Positions 15,001 to 31,765 of a DNA stretch of 64,000 nucleotides are shown piece by piece; position 1 is the stretch's first letter, and every line of letters starts with the position of its first letter. The DNA lies in contig CAJNOI010000232.1 of assembly GCA_905250115.1 (NCBI GenBank), positions 58,000 through 121,999 on the forward strand, in the 5' to 3' direction. A model generated the notes under the pieces. It searched no databases and was not told the DNA's origin. It saw only the letters and a program-made list of their open reading frames with translations. The stretch comes from Adineta steineri. Taxonomy: Eukaryota; Rotifera; Eurotatoria; Adinetida; Adinetidae. The translations under genes were made by a program, and so were the position numbers.

Positions 15001-17692
15001 TCAAAATCGTATTGGTGATGTTATTACAGATATAACTCAATCATTAGATACTTGTACATTAAAATTATCTCTTCTAAATCAAACATCTTCTGATATTAAT
15101 CTAACTGACGTGAAACAAATCGAAATATTAATTGCTAAATTTCGTATTCTTTTAAATGATATTGAATTAATTTCATATGATATTGAACAATTAAAACATA
15201 CGGATTATGAAAATAAACAAACGGTTTTATCAATAAATACTCGATGGGAAGAATTACATAAACAAACAACTGAAAAATATAATTTCTTTGAAAATCATTT
15301 AGAACAAATGAAATTAAAACAAAAATTACATGATCAAATTTTTCATGAACTTCAATTGATTAATAAACAAATCAATGAAAGTACAATAAATACAAATTTT
15401 TCTGTACTTATTCAATGTTTAGAATATATTGAAGAACGTATTCATGATGAATTTCCTAATTCTAACAATGAATTAAAAAGTAAAATAAAAATTCTTAAAA
15501 AAAAAATAAATCTTTTTTTCCCTTCCTTAGAACATTTGATCGATATCAAACAACGAACATTAACCAAAAGTGAAGAATTACTTGATTTAAAAAATTCCAT
15601 TGAATTTTTTCATAAATCATTACAAAAATTTGCTGAACAATTAAGTGAAAATGAACGTTATTTAAATACACAAAAACCAATTCAACGTCGTTTTGGTTTA
15701 TATCCAACATTATTAAAACAAATGAATGAATATAAAACATTTCAAAATCAATTGGAAACATCGAAAGAACAATTTAATGATTTAAATAAATTAGCAATAC
15801 GTTTAAAAATCGATTCAAATTCAATAAAAAATTCTCTTACATCAATACAAATACGTTGGCAAAAAATTCTTACACGTACAAATGAAAGAAGAAAAGAATT
15901 AGAAAAAGTTTTTCAAGAAACAAAAAAAGTAAATAGAATTTTCTAATTGACTTATTTTTTTTCTAAATAATATTATTAAAATAGATTGTAAGACCAGTAG
16001 TAGCAGATATTGATCGAATTAAAAGTGAAGTTCATCGACAAACATCTCTTTGTCAATGTTCAAATAAATATGATGTACAACAAATAGCTGAAGGACGATA
16101 TCGAGTAAGTTTTTTTTCTCTAGCAAAATAAACGAAATATGTTTATTTTCTAGTTTGGTGGATCACAAAGTCTTCGTCTTGTTCGAATACTTCGTTCGAC
16201 AGTCATGGTTCGAGTTGGTGGAGGATGGACGGCACTTGATGAATTTCTTGTTCGACATGATCCATGTCGAGGTAATAGAAAAAAACGTGTGATTTATCGT
16301 ACAAGAGCATTTGAAGGACTCTAGAGTACAGACTTATGCTGAAATCTTGATAAAATAGAAATAATTAACAATTAGAAGTAAATCGAGTCATGAGCTTAAC
16401 TTATAAAGAAGTCAGCATTTAAAGGGTATAACTCATACACTGCTATTCGAATTTTAATATTCCTGCTAGACATGACCCAAACCCAAACTATTTGAGTTTG
16501 GTGAGTTTGGGTTTGGGTATATGAGTTTGAATTTGGGTACTGAGTTTGGGTTTGGGTCATGTCTAATTCCTACTGCTCGATCGCATAGATGACTATCGAA
16601 GTATATTCAAGTACAGACATTTCAATAAAAAGAAAAAACCTAGTTTCTTCTACAATTCCAAAAACTATTAACATAGCGCACTGCATGAAGATAGTCACAA
16701 ATGTATAATACAACGATCGTATATGAGATAAAATAATAATTCACCCTCAGCTTGCTATCTAGACTATTGTAATCCCACAGCGACTTCTATCTTTGAAGAA
16801 TTTTTATTATTAAAAATTTCTTGTATACAGGAATGCACATCTATAATCGATTTTTAACGACTATCGCCGAAGGTACTTTCTATTCTAATGTATTTATCAT
16901 CTTCTACTAAAAAACTGTTTTGTCTACTCTGCTTCTTAATGTAATAATGTCTAACAAAGCTTTTATATATCGTATATTTGTCATAAATGTCTTTATGTGT
17001 ATAGTTTTGTTTTTAGTAATATATATTAATTTTATTTATCTTTTTAGCTAAAGGTCGTACAAATTATGAATTAAATTCACAAAATTATCCTTTACGTGAT
17101 GGTGTTGCTCAAACAATGACATTATTCAAACAACGATTTGTTAACATTCGTCGACCAACATATCTTTTTCCTCAACAACAACAATCTACTGGATCATTAT
17201 TAAAAAAATCACCATCAGTAACACCTATTCGAGTAAGTTTTATTTTGTTCTAATGATTAATTAAATAATTTCTTTTTTTTATTAAGCCTATAAAAGATAA
17301 ATGTCGACGAACATCATCAACATATTCTTTAAAACAACAACAACAACAACAATCAACTTCATTATCAAATGGTGATCTATCCATGTCAGCTGATGATCTA
17401 TCCGTATCCCCACGTGTTTCTAGTAAGATAGATTATTTCTGAAAATTATTTCAATTTAAATAAATAATTAGGTGATTCGGAAACAAAACAATCTTTAATA
17501 CCAATAGCAATTACAATGTATACACCAGCAACATCAACATTGAGTCGTACATCAAGTCGTGATAGTATTCTTTCGGAGAATTCATTTGTATCAACAAGTT
17601 CATCACTAAAACATCGGCCAAGTAAACTTCCATTACCAATAAATCGACATCGAAAGTCAAAAAATCAATCAGCATCAATCAAAAATTCCTAA
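1..17692 (+). CDS. Spectraplakin (dystonin/MACF1/Short stop family), 3' part
   Basis: Giant cytolinker joining actin, microtubules and membrane sites. The window enters inside the plakin-repeat region; actin-binding and plakin domains would lie upstream. Exons joined by ~50-bp introns include 1-1041, 1098-1774, 2442-3552, 3617-3892, 3958-4320, 4629-5894, 5948-5985, 7348-7479, 7751-7885, 7943-8062, 8893-9393, 9445-9585, 9884-11086, 11141-11270, 11327-11712, 11763-12039, 13235-13937, 14971-15928, 15985-16104, 16154-16271, 17048-17232, 17287-17422 and 17472-17692. Up to 5.45 kb there are many plectin-type repeats (GLID, PxTG, EAIxxGLI pattern), then a Gly/Ser/basic linker. From 7.35 to 15.9 kb lie Leu/Gln/Glu-rich helical segments like spectrin repeats. 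The GAS2 microtubule-binding domain spans 15.99-17.1 kb ([27 protein letters not shown]). The Ser/basic tail has SKLP, similar to an SxIP EB1-binding motif. No EF-hand pair is visible before GAS2, which is unusual. Exon borders are by eye. Confidence 0.92.
8351..8521. mobile_element. hAT-like MITE in a spectraplakin intron
   Basis: Starts CAGTGGCGGATTTAG and ends with its near inverse, TAGATCCGCCAAT. It is flanked by a perfect 8-bp direct repeat CTAATCAA (8343-8350 and 8522-8529), the target-site length expected of hAT transposons. The 171-bp element has no coding capacity, so it is non-autonomous. Confidence 0.8.
8658..8837. mobile_element. hAT-like MITE, second copy in the same intron
   Basis: Starts CAGGGGCGGATCTAG and ends GGATCCGCCCC plus a few bases. 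An exact 8-bp duplication TTTATAAT flanks it (8650-8657 and 8838-8845). Related at the termini to the element at 8351; internal sequence differs. Non-coding. Confidence 0.8.
12140..12441. mobile_element. Inverted-repeat element in a spectraplakin intron
   Basis: Left end AGCCCGTCAGGTCTAGG and right end its imperfect inverse (CCTGGATCCGACGGGCT). The segment just inside the left end is GC-richer than its surroundings and rich in GGGTC/GACCC. No clear target duplication was found (candidate flanks match 6 of 8), so the boundaries are approximate. Confidence 0.55.
14577..14716. mobile_element. hAT-like MITE, CAGTGTTT ends
   Basis: A 140-bp element starting CAGTGTTTTATCC and ending GATGAAACACTG. 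The flanks CTTGTACG and CTTGTACA agree at 7 of 8 bases, consistent with an aged 8-bp target-site duplication. Lies in the 13938-14970 intron. Confidence 0.65.
16467..16565. mobile_element. Short foldback element, TAGACATGACCC ends
   Basis: Perfect inverted arms of about 23 bp begin TAGACATGACCCAAACCC and are separated by about 50 bp of further GTTTGGG-type repeats. Flanks ATTCCTGC and ATTCCTAC agree at 7 of 8, suggesting a hAT-type insertion. It sits in the intron between the two GAS2-encoding exons. Confidence 0.65.
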
Positions 17693-18247
17693 AACGAACA
17701 TATTTGTTATATATTCATCTATTTTCTTTTATTATTCCTAGTCAAAATTTTATTTATATTTGGATTTTTTTCTTTATAAGCTGTAAAAAAGCATACGGAT
17801 ATTTTCCGTTCTCATATAATATAAGCACTCTTCTTATTTAACTCGATATCTATTCATTTTGCTTTATGCAATCCTATAAAAAAATAAGATGGGAAGTCTT
17901 CATTCTTTTTTCTATATCAAGCATGATCACATATTATATATTTGTGAACTATATGATAGACTTTCGATGTCTTTTATTGTATCAGATAATAAATATTATT
18001 CTCGATGGGATATCAAAAGAAAGAGAATATTCTGATTTCATCTAACTTGGAACAAATCTCATTCTTTCGATCAATGTAATAAAGATTATGATTATATATT
18101 TTGATAGCACATTATTATAGTAAACAAAATACTATATTATGAAAACATGTCGTCTTATAACATAATGTATATACGTGATATTGATAACATAAGAATCATC
18201 AGTGGATTAACTTTGATAGTATACGATTCATTCGATTTTTATACAAA

Positions 18248-19822
18248 ATGTTCTTCGTATTCTTCTTACTATATAATTTTCTAAAAGTATACGGTAATAA
18301 AATAAGGAAAATTGTTTTTTCAATAGAAATATTGCAGTTTATGTAGATTCATGTCCACTTGAATATCGTATAATTGATCCAAATCATTCATTTTGTTCTC
18401 AACCATTTTCAAATGTTATTGAACAACGTGTTACTTTATCAGAACGTGAATACATTATTAATAAACATAATTATGAACGACGTCGTACACATGGTACTAA
18501 TCTTGAAAAAATGGTATAGTTATTTATTTTATTTTAACATTAATTATTCAATATTGAACAATATTATAGTATTGGAATGATGACTTAGCTGAAATTGCTT
18601 TAAGACATGCTCGTACATGTGTATTTGAACATGATAAAATGAATCAACGTAGTATACCAAGTAAGTTATAGCAAAATATATCGAATATTTTTCATGTAAG
18701 AAAATTAAAGGAATTCCATTATCAACTGGACAAAATTTAGCGATAGGCTATGAAAATTGGACTGAAGTTATAGAAGGATGGATTGAAGAGAAAGAATATT
18801 ATTGTCATGCTTTTCCATCAACAAATCTGTTTAGTCGTTATGCACAAGTAAAATAAATTATAAAGAAATAATTTACAACGTTATTAATCTTTTTAATACA
18901 GATGATTTGGCATTCATCCGTATTGATTGGTTGTGGAGCAGTAATTTGTCCTCCTTTTGGATCTTATAATATCTCATGGAATTTCTATGTTTGTAACTAT
19001 ATTACAGGGTAAATAAGAATACTAAAGAATTATATAAATAAATAGATATATTCTAGATTATTGAATAGTAATTATCATGCAGCATATAGGCAAGGCATTA
19101 AAGATCATCCGTTACATGGTAATAATATTATTTATTCTTCGAAGTTACAAATTTCCTTGCTAATTTAGATTGTCATGGTAAAGTCTGCTTATATAATGGT
19201 ACTCTTAATTTAAATACATGCGAATGTCAATGTTCTTCATATGCAAGTGGCTCATACTGTGAAAAATGTAATTTAATTGAATAATAATTGGTACAAAAAA
19301 TGAGAATTTTATTTTAGTGAATTGTTCGAAACTACCTCAATGTCCTTATCATTCATCAATATCATGCGTTGCTGTTGATGTTCCTTTAGAATGTCCTCGT
19401 CTTTGTGGTCTTTGTGACCGATATGAAATATTGAAACATGTTTATGGCGAAGATAATTTAATACCTAATGTACTTATGAGTACTACAACTACTACCACTA
19501 CAACAACCGAAGAAACGTAAGTTGATAACATTATCTTTTATTAACAAAAAAAATCGCCTTGAAATACATCATAGATAAGACTTTATCTTATTTCTATTTG
19601 CAGTTCGATTAAAATGGAAACATTATTTGAAGATTTACAAACATCGTATGTCTAATAGAATATATATCTTTTTGTTTTGAATTATTTTCATTTAGAAATG
19701 AAATAAGTTCAACATTAATTCTTAATACAACAACAATTATGTTATCAACATCATCAAAAATAAATGTCTCATATGAAATATTTTTCTATTTATGTATTAA
19801 ATATTTTATTAGTTGCATATGA
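18248..19822 (+). CDS. Secreted or membrane-anchored CAP (SCP/TAPS) protein with EGF-like and ShK regions
   Basis: Extracellular protein of the cysteine-rich secretory superfamily; molecular function unknown. About ten small exons: 18248-18293 (start, signal peptide MFFVFFLLYNFL), 18338-18513, 18570-18660, 18711-18847, 18902-19008, 19057-19118, 19169-19267, 19318-19516, 19604-19645, 19696-19822. CAP hallmarks: HNYERRRTHG near the N-terminus, a WNDDLAEIALRHA helix, GQNLAIGY, YAQMIWHSS, then WNFYVCNY. A Cys-rich EGF-like stretch follows (CECQCSSYASGSYCEK), then a six-Cys ShK-like region (CSKLPQCPYH, CPRLCGLC), a Thr-rich linker and a hydrophobic C-terminus that may be a GPI signal or membrane anchor. 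The first exon junction was chosen to keep frame, so the N-terminus is the least certain part. Confidence 0.82.
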
Positions 19823-20040
19823 TTATTCTCATTAACGATTTCCCTTCGAAAAAACAGAAACAATAACTTCATTGTAAATAAATATATCACATAAAAAGAG
19901 AATATAGAAACCCCAAAGAAAAACACACTACCAATCACTTGAGCAGTACAAATTGGTTATGTTCTTTAAATATGAATATATATGTATGAAGAAAAACAAA
20001 ATGCGATAATTGTCGAAGAAAAAACCATTCATATGAGAAT

Positions 20041-22351
<2,311 letters not shown>

Positions 22352-23090
22352 CTTTAAATAAAATGAACATATATAAGTAAAAAGAAGAAGAAGAAGAAGA
22401 AAGATAAGTTAAATGTGAAGAGGCAAAGCTCAAAATCTTTATGTAAATAGAAAAAAGATAAGTTATGTTGACTTTATTCGATTGATTATGCAAGAGAAAC
22501 TTAATTAGTCTAGATAGATAATTTTTCTTTGTCTTTTTCTTTTTCTTATGTTGACATTTATCAAAGATAAACATGTTAACGTGGGTTTTTTTTCCTCTAT
22601 TCAAAAGAACGAAAAATGTCAGGATTACTTTTTTTTTATATATGGAATGAGTGAATCATTAGTCAATATTTTCAAGACGTATGATTGATTGATTATCAAG
22701 AGCAATGTAGAATAATAATTAGTCTGGAAATTATTCCAATAATATGATATTTACTTTAGATAAATATTCAAATTTAAAGGAAAAAGTGAAGACTAATAAA
22801 AAGTATAGTTTTAGTCATTCTAATGTTTAATTTTTTAAAGAAAAGATGTCGGTATGAGTCAGTAGTATTATTAAAAAACTATAACTAAAAATCAAAATCT
22901 AGTTTTCATTGATTATTATTCGAAAATATAATAAAAGTCAATATTTTCATTGAATTTCTTTTTTTTACTATCATAGATAGATAATTCATAATGGCTATTT
23001 TTAACCAATTGGAATATTCGCAAAAATAACATACATTTACTGAATATTTCGAAAGAAGACTACACAAAGTAGATATTATTTCGTTTAGTT
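22352..23090. other. Divergent intergenic region, UAP1/ZMAT2
   Basis: No convincing coding sequence. AT-rich, with a GAA-rich run near 22382-22402. Presumably carries both promoters; no promoter motif could be assigned. Confidence 0.5.
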
Positions 23091-23979
23091 ATGTCTCTTC
23101 CTGGTGTTGTAAGTAAAGAAATATTTTTAAATTAACTGTATTAATCTTTTCCTTTTGTTAATTTAGCGATGTGATGATCATCGTCGTCGATGGGATGTAC
23201 GAGAATATGAAAAGAAAGCAAGTGATCGAATAGAAAATCTTCGTTCCGTCAAAAAGAAACCAGCCACAACTGATAGTGATGATGATGATGATGGTACTGA
23301 TGATTATCAGAAGAGAAGTGATGAAAGAAAAATTGCTCGAACACATCTTCAAGCACGAGAATTTAAAGTATGTCAAATTACACCAAAACAAACGAAAATA
23401 AACTATTCATTTTTTCTCTAGGTTGATTTAGATTCTCGATTGGGTAAATCTGTTATTGTTACAAAAGCAACTGCACCATCTGATGCTGGAGGATATTATT
23501 GCAATGTATGTGATTGTATTGTAAAAGATTCAATTAATTTTCTGGATCATATTAATGGAAAAAAACGTATGTTATAAAAACTTTTTTTTAATTTTTTTAT
23601 GTTAATCGATAATGAATTTTTAGATCAACGAAATATGGGTATGTCAATGCGTGTTGAACGATCGAATGTTGATCAAGTACGAAAACGAATTGAAATGAAT
23701 AAAGCAAAACAAACTGAAGTTCAAAAAGAATATAATTTTGAAGAACGTCTGAAAGAATTGAAAGAAGAAGTAAGATAAATTAATAATATATTGATAGGAA
23801 ATTATTTTTTTTGTTTTTTTTAGGAAGAAAAAATGAAAGCCCAACGACGTGATAAAAAGAAAGATAATAAAAAACGAAAAATAGACGAATATCAATCAAC
23901 TAATGATAAGGATGAAGGTGGCGAAGATGATATGGCTGCTATTATGGGATTTAGTGGTTTTGGTGGTTCAAAAAAATAA
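23091..23979 (+). CDS. ZMAT2: Zinc finger matrin-type protein 2 (Snu23), spliceosomal B-complex protein
   Basis: Component of the U4/U6.U5 tri-snRNP and B complex acting before spliceosome activation. Five exons: 23091-23108, 23167-23367, 23422-23566, 23624-23769, 23824-23979. The translation opens MSLPGV then [13 protein letters not shown]. The middle holds the U1-like zinc finger with the near-invariant stretch [18 protein letters not shown] and the second half DHINGKKH, followed by [14 protein letters not shown] Glu/Lys-rich helix and an acidic tail ending [11 protein letters not shown] are as in animal ZMAT2. The C2H2 zinc ligands are all present and the length (about 220 aa) is normal. 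No oddity seen. Confidence 0.95.
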
Positions 23980-26583
23980 AGTTCTTTCTTTTTCTGTATA
24001 TATATATCTATAACTATGTATTATCTTATTAAATATAAGAGATGATTTTTTCGTATTGACCGAAATATGTGGATTTTGAAATTTTTGATTAATTGATAAT
24101 TCAAAAGAAACGATATATTTATGAATATTGTAGTTGTCAGTTCAGCCGCATCTGGTGCAGATCATTAGAATTCACGATCTATTTTTCTCATTATCGCGAA
24201 TTATTTTTGAAGAGTTGTCTTCTTCACTGTATATAATTTTGTTTCAATTTAATTTACAAGGCAATAAATAAGAGTTACGATTTCTTTCTAGTAAATAATA
24301 TCATTTGAGTTGAGTCTAATTTATCACGAATACAAACAATGAATTATCAAAATGATTAGAGTGTAAAATTCATTCATATAATAAATGAAAAACTAGGAGA
24401 GTAATTAGAATATGATTGTGAATAGTACAAAGAACTACTCGATCAAAAAGAAAACATATAATAGATTTTATATTGTAATCATTGTTTACTCGATATTCTT
24501 CTTCTGTCATAACTTTACAAATGTAAACGGAAATTAGTATGTTAATAGTAGCGTAGCTATAGATGAGTTGAACCGATGCCAATTTTCTATCAAGAGCCTT
24601 TGACATATCACAGAAAAAAGATGTAAATTAATAATTATTATTATTAAGATTTTCGTATTTTTTTTTTATTTACTACAAAAATAACCCTAGATAATCAGTG
24701 AATGATTGATAACCTAAGAAATAGACTGTCGAGTCATTGACAAGTCAATAACAAATATTTATCCTCTCTGTTGTTTATGCTGTATATAAGAAAGTCTGAA
24801 AATCTAGAATTTACAGAACAGTAATGGAAATGCGTCATCTTTTTAGCTTATGCGTTAATCTCAGGTGAATAAATAGTTTATCAAGTTGTTTGAATTGACA
24901 CTAATAAGAAAAATGTCTTGATTATCATTAGTATTTTATAGTAATTTCAATGATGGAATAAGAAATTATTGTGAAAAGACGAGCGAAGATTTCATGGTTG
25001 AATATATTAAAATATTGTTGTGTTTTTTTTTATATTCCATTTCCTTTCTTTACCACTATGCTTTTATTTAGTTGAAGAGTAGATAAATTGATTTACTTGT
25101 CTTTTTGTAAGTGGGAGAAAACTAGACATATATCAAAAAGAAGAAAATAAGACTATCGGGGATCAATCCTTTATAAAATGTAGGACACTAGTCTATCAGA
25201 CATTGACAAAAAACAGATTGAACTAAGATTATGTATATATTTAAGTTCGAATTACTACGTAGTAACTCTCATCATATCATTGGTTAGATTGTAGGATCTT
25301 CAGTACTCGAGAAAACTTGATCCGTATGAACATACTAATGATCTCTATCATCTTAAGAAGACAATTAAGTAGTACACTAGTTATCTATAAAATTAATTTT
25401 TATTAAAGTTTGACTCTAACAGTAGTGTGTGAGTACTTCAACTTGTAAGTATTGTTAGAGATCGAGGTCAACTACTTGTCTTCATCTCGATAATAATTCG
25501 AAATTCACAAGAGAATAGAAGCAAATTTGTCAGACGCATCAATCATTCAATAATCTCCGACTAAAGATAAATAAGATTGTCACGCATTCACGTGACCTTT
25601 TGTGTATTTTTATCAAGATTATCGACAAATAAAAAATCGTAAGTTTTTTATTTCTCATTATAATTCTAAATTAAAAATATCACAAAAAAAAAGTCACATT
25701 TAATAACTATACACTATCAATCATAAACCTCTACATAATAATGTTAAGAATAATCTAGCAGAAACAAGATCGACCAACAAACTAATATAATCAATATATA
25801 GAATCATCTTTTTTTTTCTGAAGCGTCATTTATGACAACTTGTCTATTTTATCTTATTTTTATGCAAATCATGTCCGTATTTTTCTTTCCTATTATTTTT
25901 AGTTTCACGTACATTCCATCTATTATTATTTATCATACATTTCTAATATTAATCGTTTATTAATATTTAGTCAATAAAAACAAAAAACAAAATTTCATCT
26001 TATTATTCTATTCAATATGTGCCTATAGATAAAAAGTCAATTAATAGAATCGAGCTGATATAATACAGAATAGACAAAAGATTATTTAACACATTATTAT
26101 TCTATTTTATATTTTGATAAAGTAATATCAATAATGATAATTATATCAAAAACATTTTTTCGAGTAATACTACTGATGGAAAAGATAAAAGTCTCTAGAA
26201 ATAATCTACAGGATGAAAGAAAAAAGTATCAAAAGAGAGAAAGACCAAATGCAAGACCTAGTATTAAGCGACCGACCAATTGTCATTTTTTTTTGTTGTT
26301 GAACTCCTCCCTCTCGTCTATTTTTTCTTTTTTTTCTCCGAACACGCATATATCTGGAGCATAAGGAATTGTTTTCTATAGTAGCGTTGACATTCCTTTA
26401 CACATTTATCTTGTTACGTGCTAGCTTATAGCTTACTAAAAATATAAAGGTAATTGTAAGAAAGAAAGAAAATATTGTATTTTCAATAAATATAATATTT
26501 AGATAGATATAAATTTCATTTTTTTTTATCTATGATCCGTCTTTGCTTGAAAGATAATACAAATTTTTTGTAAATACTTAGAT
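23980..26583. other. Intergenic region without recognised genes
   Basis: About 2.6 kb of AT-rich sequence. Only short ORFs occur, for example 78 codons on the minus strand ending at 24370, with no recognisable domain. No RNA gene or repeat family was identified. Confidence 0.5.
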
Positions 26584-26610
26584 GTGAATATTTTTTCTTT
26601 ATTATTCTTG

Positions 26611-27954
<1,344 letters not shown>

Positions 27955-30900
27955 AAAAAGATTTTTGTTTTTCTTATTATTAAGATTTATTTTTTAACGA
28001 ATGATTGCTTAGTTTTTCTTTTTTTGTTCTCTTTTAATTGTTGTTTTAATTTGATGGTACCGAATGGACAAGATAGAAAANNNNNNNNNNNNNNNNNNNN
28101 NNNNNNNNNNNNNNNNNNNNNNNNNNNNNNNNNNNNNNNNNNNNNNNNNNNNNNNNNNNNNNNNNNNNNNNNNNNNNNNNGAGAGAGAGAGAGGGAGAGA
28201 GAAAAGAAAGTGGTTGAAACACGAGACGGATCATTACTTATGCGTTCATTTTATTTTTATCATATGCTAACTTTAAAAAGAAAACGAGTATAGAGAAATG
28301 AAGAAAATAAGTGTTTGATTTTGTTCACTAAGACACATAGAGAATTCTCATGAGAACCGTCAAAACAAGATGACGTATGAATTGTATTTAGCCTAAAGCA
28401 ATCAATGCATGAATAGAATGAAGCGCCATAAGAAAAATTTACACTTGGGGAATGACGCTTCGAAATCTTAATCATAGTCGTCAGAATGAATACTTCATGC
28501 ATTTTCCTATATATATATATGTATGTATGTCATCTTTGCACGCGTTTTTTTATATTAAAAGCATTTTTTCCTTAGTCTTTGATCTTTAGGCGCTTCTTTC
28601 TCACTCCGTTTTTCTTCTGTTTCCGATTTCTAATACTGGAAACATCATCTTACTACTACTACTATAAAAAGACAAAGACAAATACATCATCAATAACAAG
28701 ATTGACATGATTCTTAAATATTTAGAATACGAAAAAAAAACATAACAAAGGAAAAAAAGAAATAAGAAAGAAAAGAAAAACAAAAGATACCTGATTAAGA
28801 CCTCATTCTCTAGTTATGAGTTCAGTTTGTTATTCATTTTTTTTCTTCTTATTTTGTTGTTTCATAGAAATCAAATTAGTCTCGGAAAAGTGATTCGACT
28901 TCGAGGACAACATAGTAACGTATCTTTTAATACAAAATCGTCTGGAAATTGATTGAGTAAAGCAATCCATAAATCTATACGATACAATTTTCTTTTCTTT
29001 ATTCTATTTCGATATATATTTTACCCCAAAATCTTCCGCTCAATGTGCTTAATCATTCGGTCAAGTGATGCGCTATATATATATAAAAAAAAACTATATT
29101 TTTTTCGACATGAAAGAAAGAAAAACGAGCTCTATCTTAAGTCTAATCTTATACTACAAGTGCCTATTATCATTATTCAAAAGATTGATTTCTAAGAGAT
29201 TTTTTTTCGGAAAATCCTCCTCCTCCTCTTTTTTTTCTCCTCCATCTATATCTTATGTCAATGGCATCCGGCATTACCTGGTATGATTTCTTTTATATGC
29301 TTTATAATATATATCTATAGATAAAAGAAACTAACTGTGCCAGAAAAAAAACCAATTAGTAGTAGGTATCTATTTTGTTGCTATTCAAGTCACGATTTCA
29401 TATAATTATGATAATTATTATCATTTTACAGAATTCTATTTATTTTAACTAGAATAATAACAAGTGGAATACGAAGAAAAAGGATTCAATATATCTCATC
29501 AATATAAGATGTCAATATCGACATATTAAATATATGCGTACACGTTCCGGGTCACAGCTGCAAATAATTATTGAAATTTTTATCTTTTATGTATCTATTT
29601 ATATATATATATATATATAGATAGGACTTTCTTCCCAGTGCATGATTAAATTGTTACTAAGTTTCTTTAAAAATATATTATTTGTTATTAATGAGAAAAA
29701 TTATATACTCACTCAAACGTAAACGTTAATTGTATTCCTGAAAAAAAAAACGCTTCTTATGTGTACGTTATAAAGAGATAATATTTGTCAGCACTTTTTT
29801 TGTTTTTCTTCTGTTCTTCTATCTATCGATTTTGGGTATATATATATATATATGTGAATGTATGTTTGAGACCTGAATTGTATGCGTAAGTAAGTGAGAT
29901 AATCGCCTTAAGATATGACGATAGTAAACACCCGTTCAAATCTCCATAGACCTGTATGCATAAAATTCTATGGTTAGATCACGCTTATCACTATCAGATA
30001 TTACACAAGAGAGATCAAAGTTAATAATTTAATAAGGAAATTCTTTTTCCTGTGAGACTTCGATATAAAAATAACAATGAGAAACATCCATCAATATAAA
30101 TAATATTTACCATTCTTCTTTAATTCATGACTAACTCCTACATACCTATTCGACGTGAACTACACTATTATAGATAAAAACATTATAAAGATCAGTAATC
30201 GTTTCTCTCTTGTTTTATTATTCTTCTTTCTATAGATCAATCGATCATTGATTAACCTCATATATATATATTCATTCTCTCATTCTTTTTTTTGAATGAA
30301 ATGTGATTCATTCAACATCTGTCATTATTGTCGTATTCTAAAAATATAGTTAAAAAAATATTTATGTCAAACAAATTTAAATAGAAACTAATATAATATT
30401 TACTTGTTCAAGGAAATGTTCGAAAGGGGTCGCTGACTCTAATGGAAATGAAGTCCATCACATGACAACCATACTTACAGATATTTTTCATGTGTCTTTA
30501 TTAAAAAAATTAATTTAATCAATAAGTTTCGTTACAATATAGTTATATGTTGAAATAATAAAGAATTTCTATTTGAAGTGTTAAAAAGTATATACTTTAT
30601 TAATAATTATTCTAGTTCTTTCTAATCTACGGATTTGATACAAAATAATATAAAACTAAAGAAAATATTTACTTAACTATTAGTCGAATAAGTCATTATA
30701 ATATATCAATCGTAGTCAGACGAGTGTAGAATGGAAAAAATAAATATTTTATGCATTATCAAAACAACATATCATATTACTTATTTGCTCATAAAAGCTG
30801 TCTTTTCTTTTGTTTTTCTTTAACTACAAAGACGTGATAAAAAGTTATATTTTCATTTAGTAGAAAGCAGTCTGATACTAATATTGTCTTTATAGAAAAC

Positions 30901-31765
30901 TATTAAATAAATAATTATTAGAACAATGTATCATATTTAATCTTCTATTAATAGAAAATAAAACATAAAACTTCTCAAATTATATAAAACTATTGTAATT
31001 ATGTTTGTATGATTCATATGTATATTCTTTCAATTATATTTAGTTAAATGATAGAGACTAAATTAAAATGTACTGTTAATTTTGCTGATCATTGACTAAT
31101 GGAAAAATGCAAGATCGATATTTTTCTTCGGATCATAAAGATAACTTTTTATATCAATGAAAAAAATGATTTCTCCAAAACACATAATTATAAAAATGAT
31201 ATTCCGTTGTTAATATTAAATCAGTTTCTGTAAAAAAAAGTCTTATTATTAATTACAAATTCAAATAGAACTTACATAACAAAAGCGATGATTATATTTA
31301 CTTAGAAAAATTTGATAAAATTGAATATTTATAACCTTAAGTTCTTTTTTTTCTAATTTATTTGAAATAATATTTATTCAAATCGTCCATATACTATAAA
31401 ACTAAATTCAATAATGTTAATGCACATGTTCAAAAATCGAGATCTATATAGTGAGTTTGAATTATTTTTCAATCAAAGAGTTTATAGCGCAATAATTGTT
31501 ATTACGAAGTTCTGCTACTTCAATTACTCGATCCATTTTTTTCTCCTCTCGAATTATCCATCAAATCTTATTATTTCAAGTTAATCCAGAAGCGTATAAT
31601 TTTCTTTTATGTACTGTCTACTAATGTAATCTATTAAATATTTAGCGCCATCTACAACATCTATTCGATTGCTCGACAAACTATTTCCAGTTAATATTCT
31701 GTAACTCTTTTTCATTTTATGCACTTTCCATCTTTTTGCGATTACGAAATATCTTCAATTAAGAA
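27955..31765. other. Long intergenic region with an assembly gap
   Basis: 3.8 kb with no convincing gene. It contains 100 N at 28081-28180 bordered by a GA-dinucleotide run, TA microsatellites near 29600 and 29840, and AT-rich filler. The gap probably marks an unresolved GA microsatellite. Confidence 0.5.

Noticed and set aside
18374-18580. 68-codon ORF overlapping the CAP gene
   Set aside because: Out-of-frame shadow of CAP exon 2.
27955-31765. Short ORFs in the long intergenic region
   Set aside because: Low-complexity AT-rich translations, some running through the N gap; none has a domain or partner exon.
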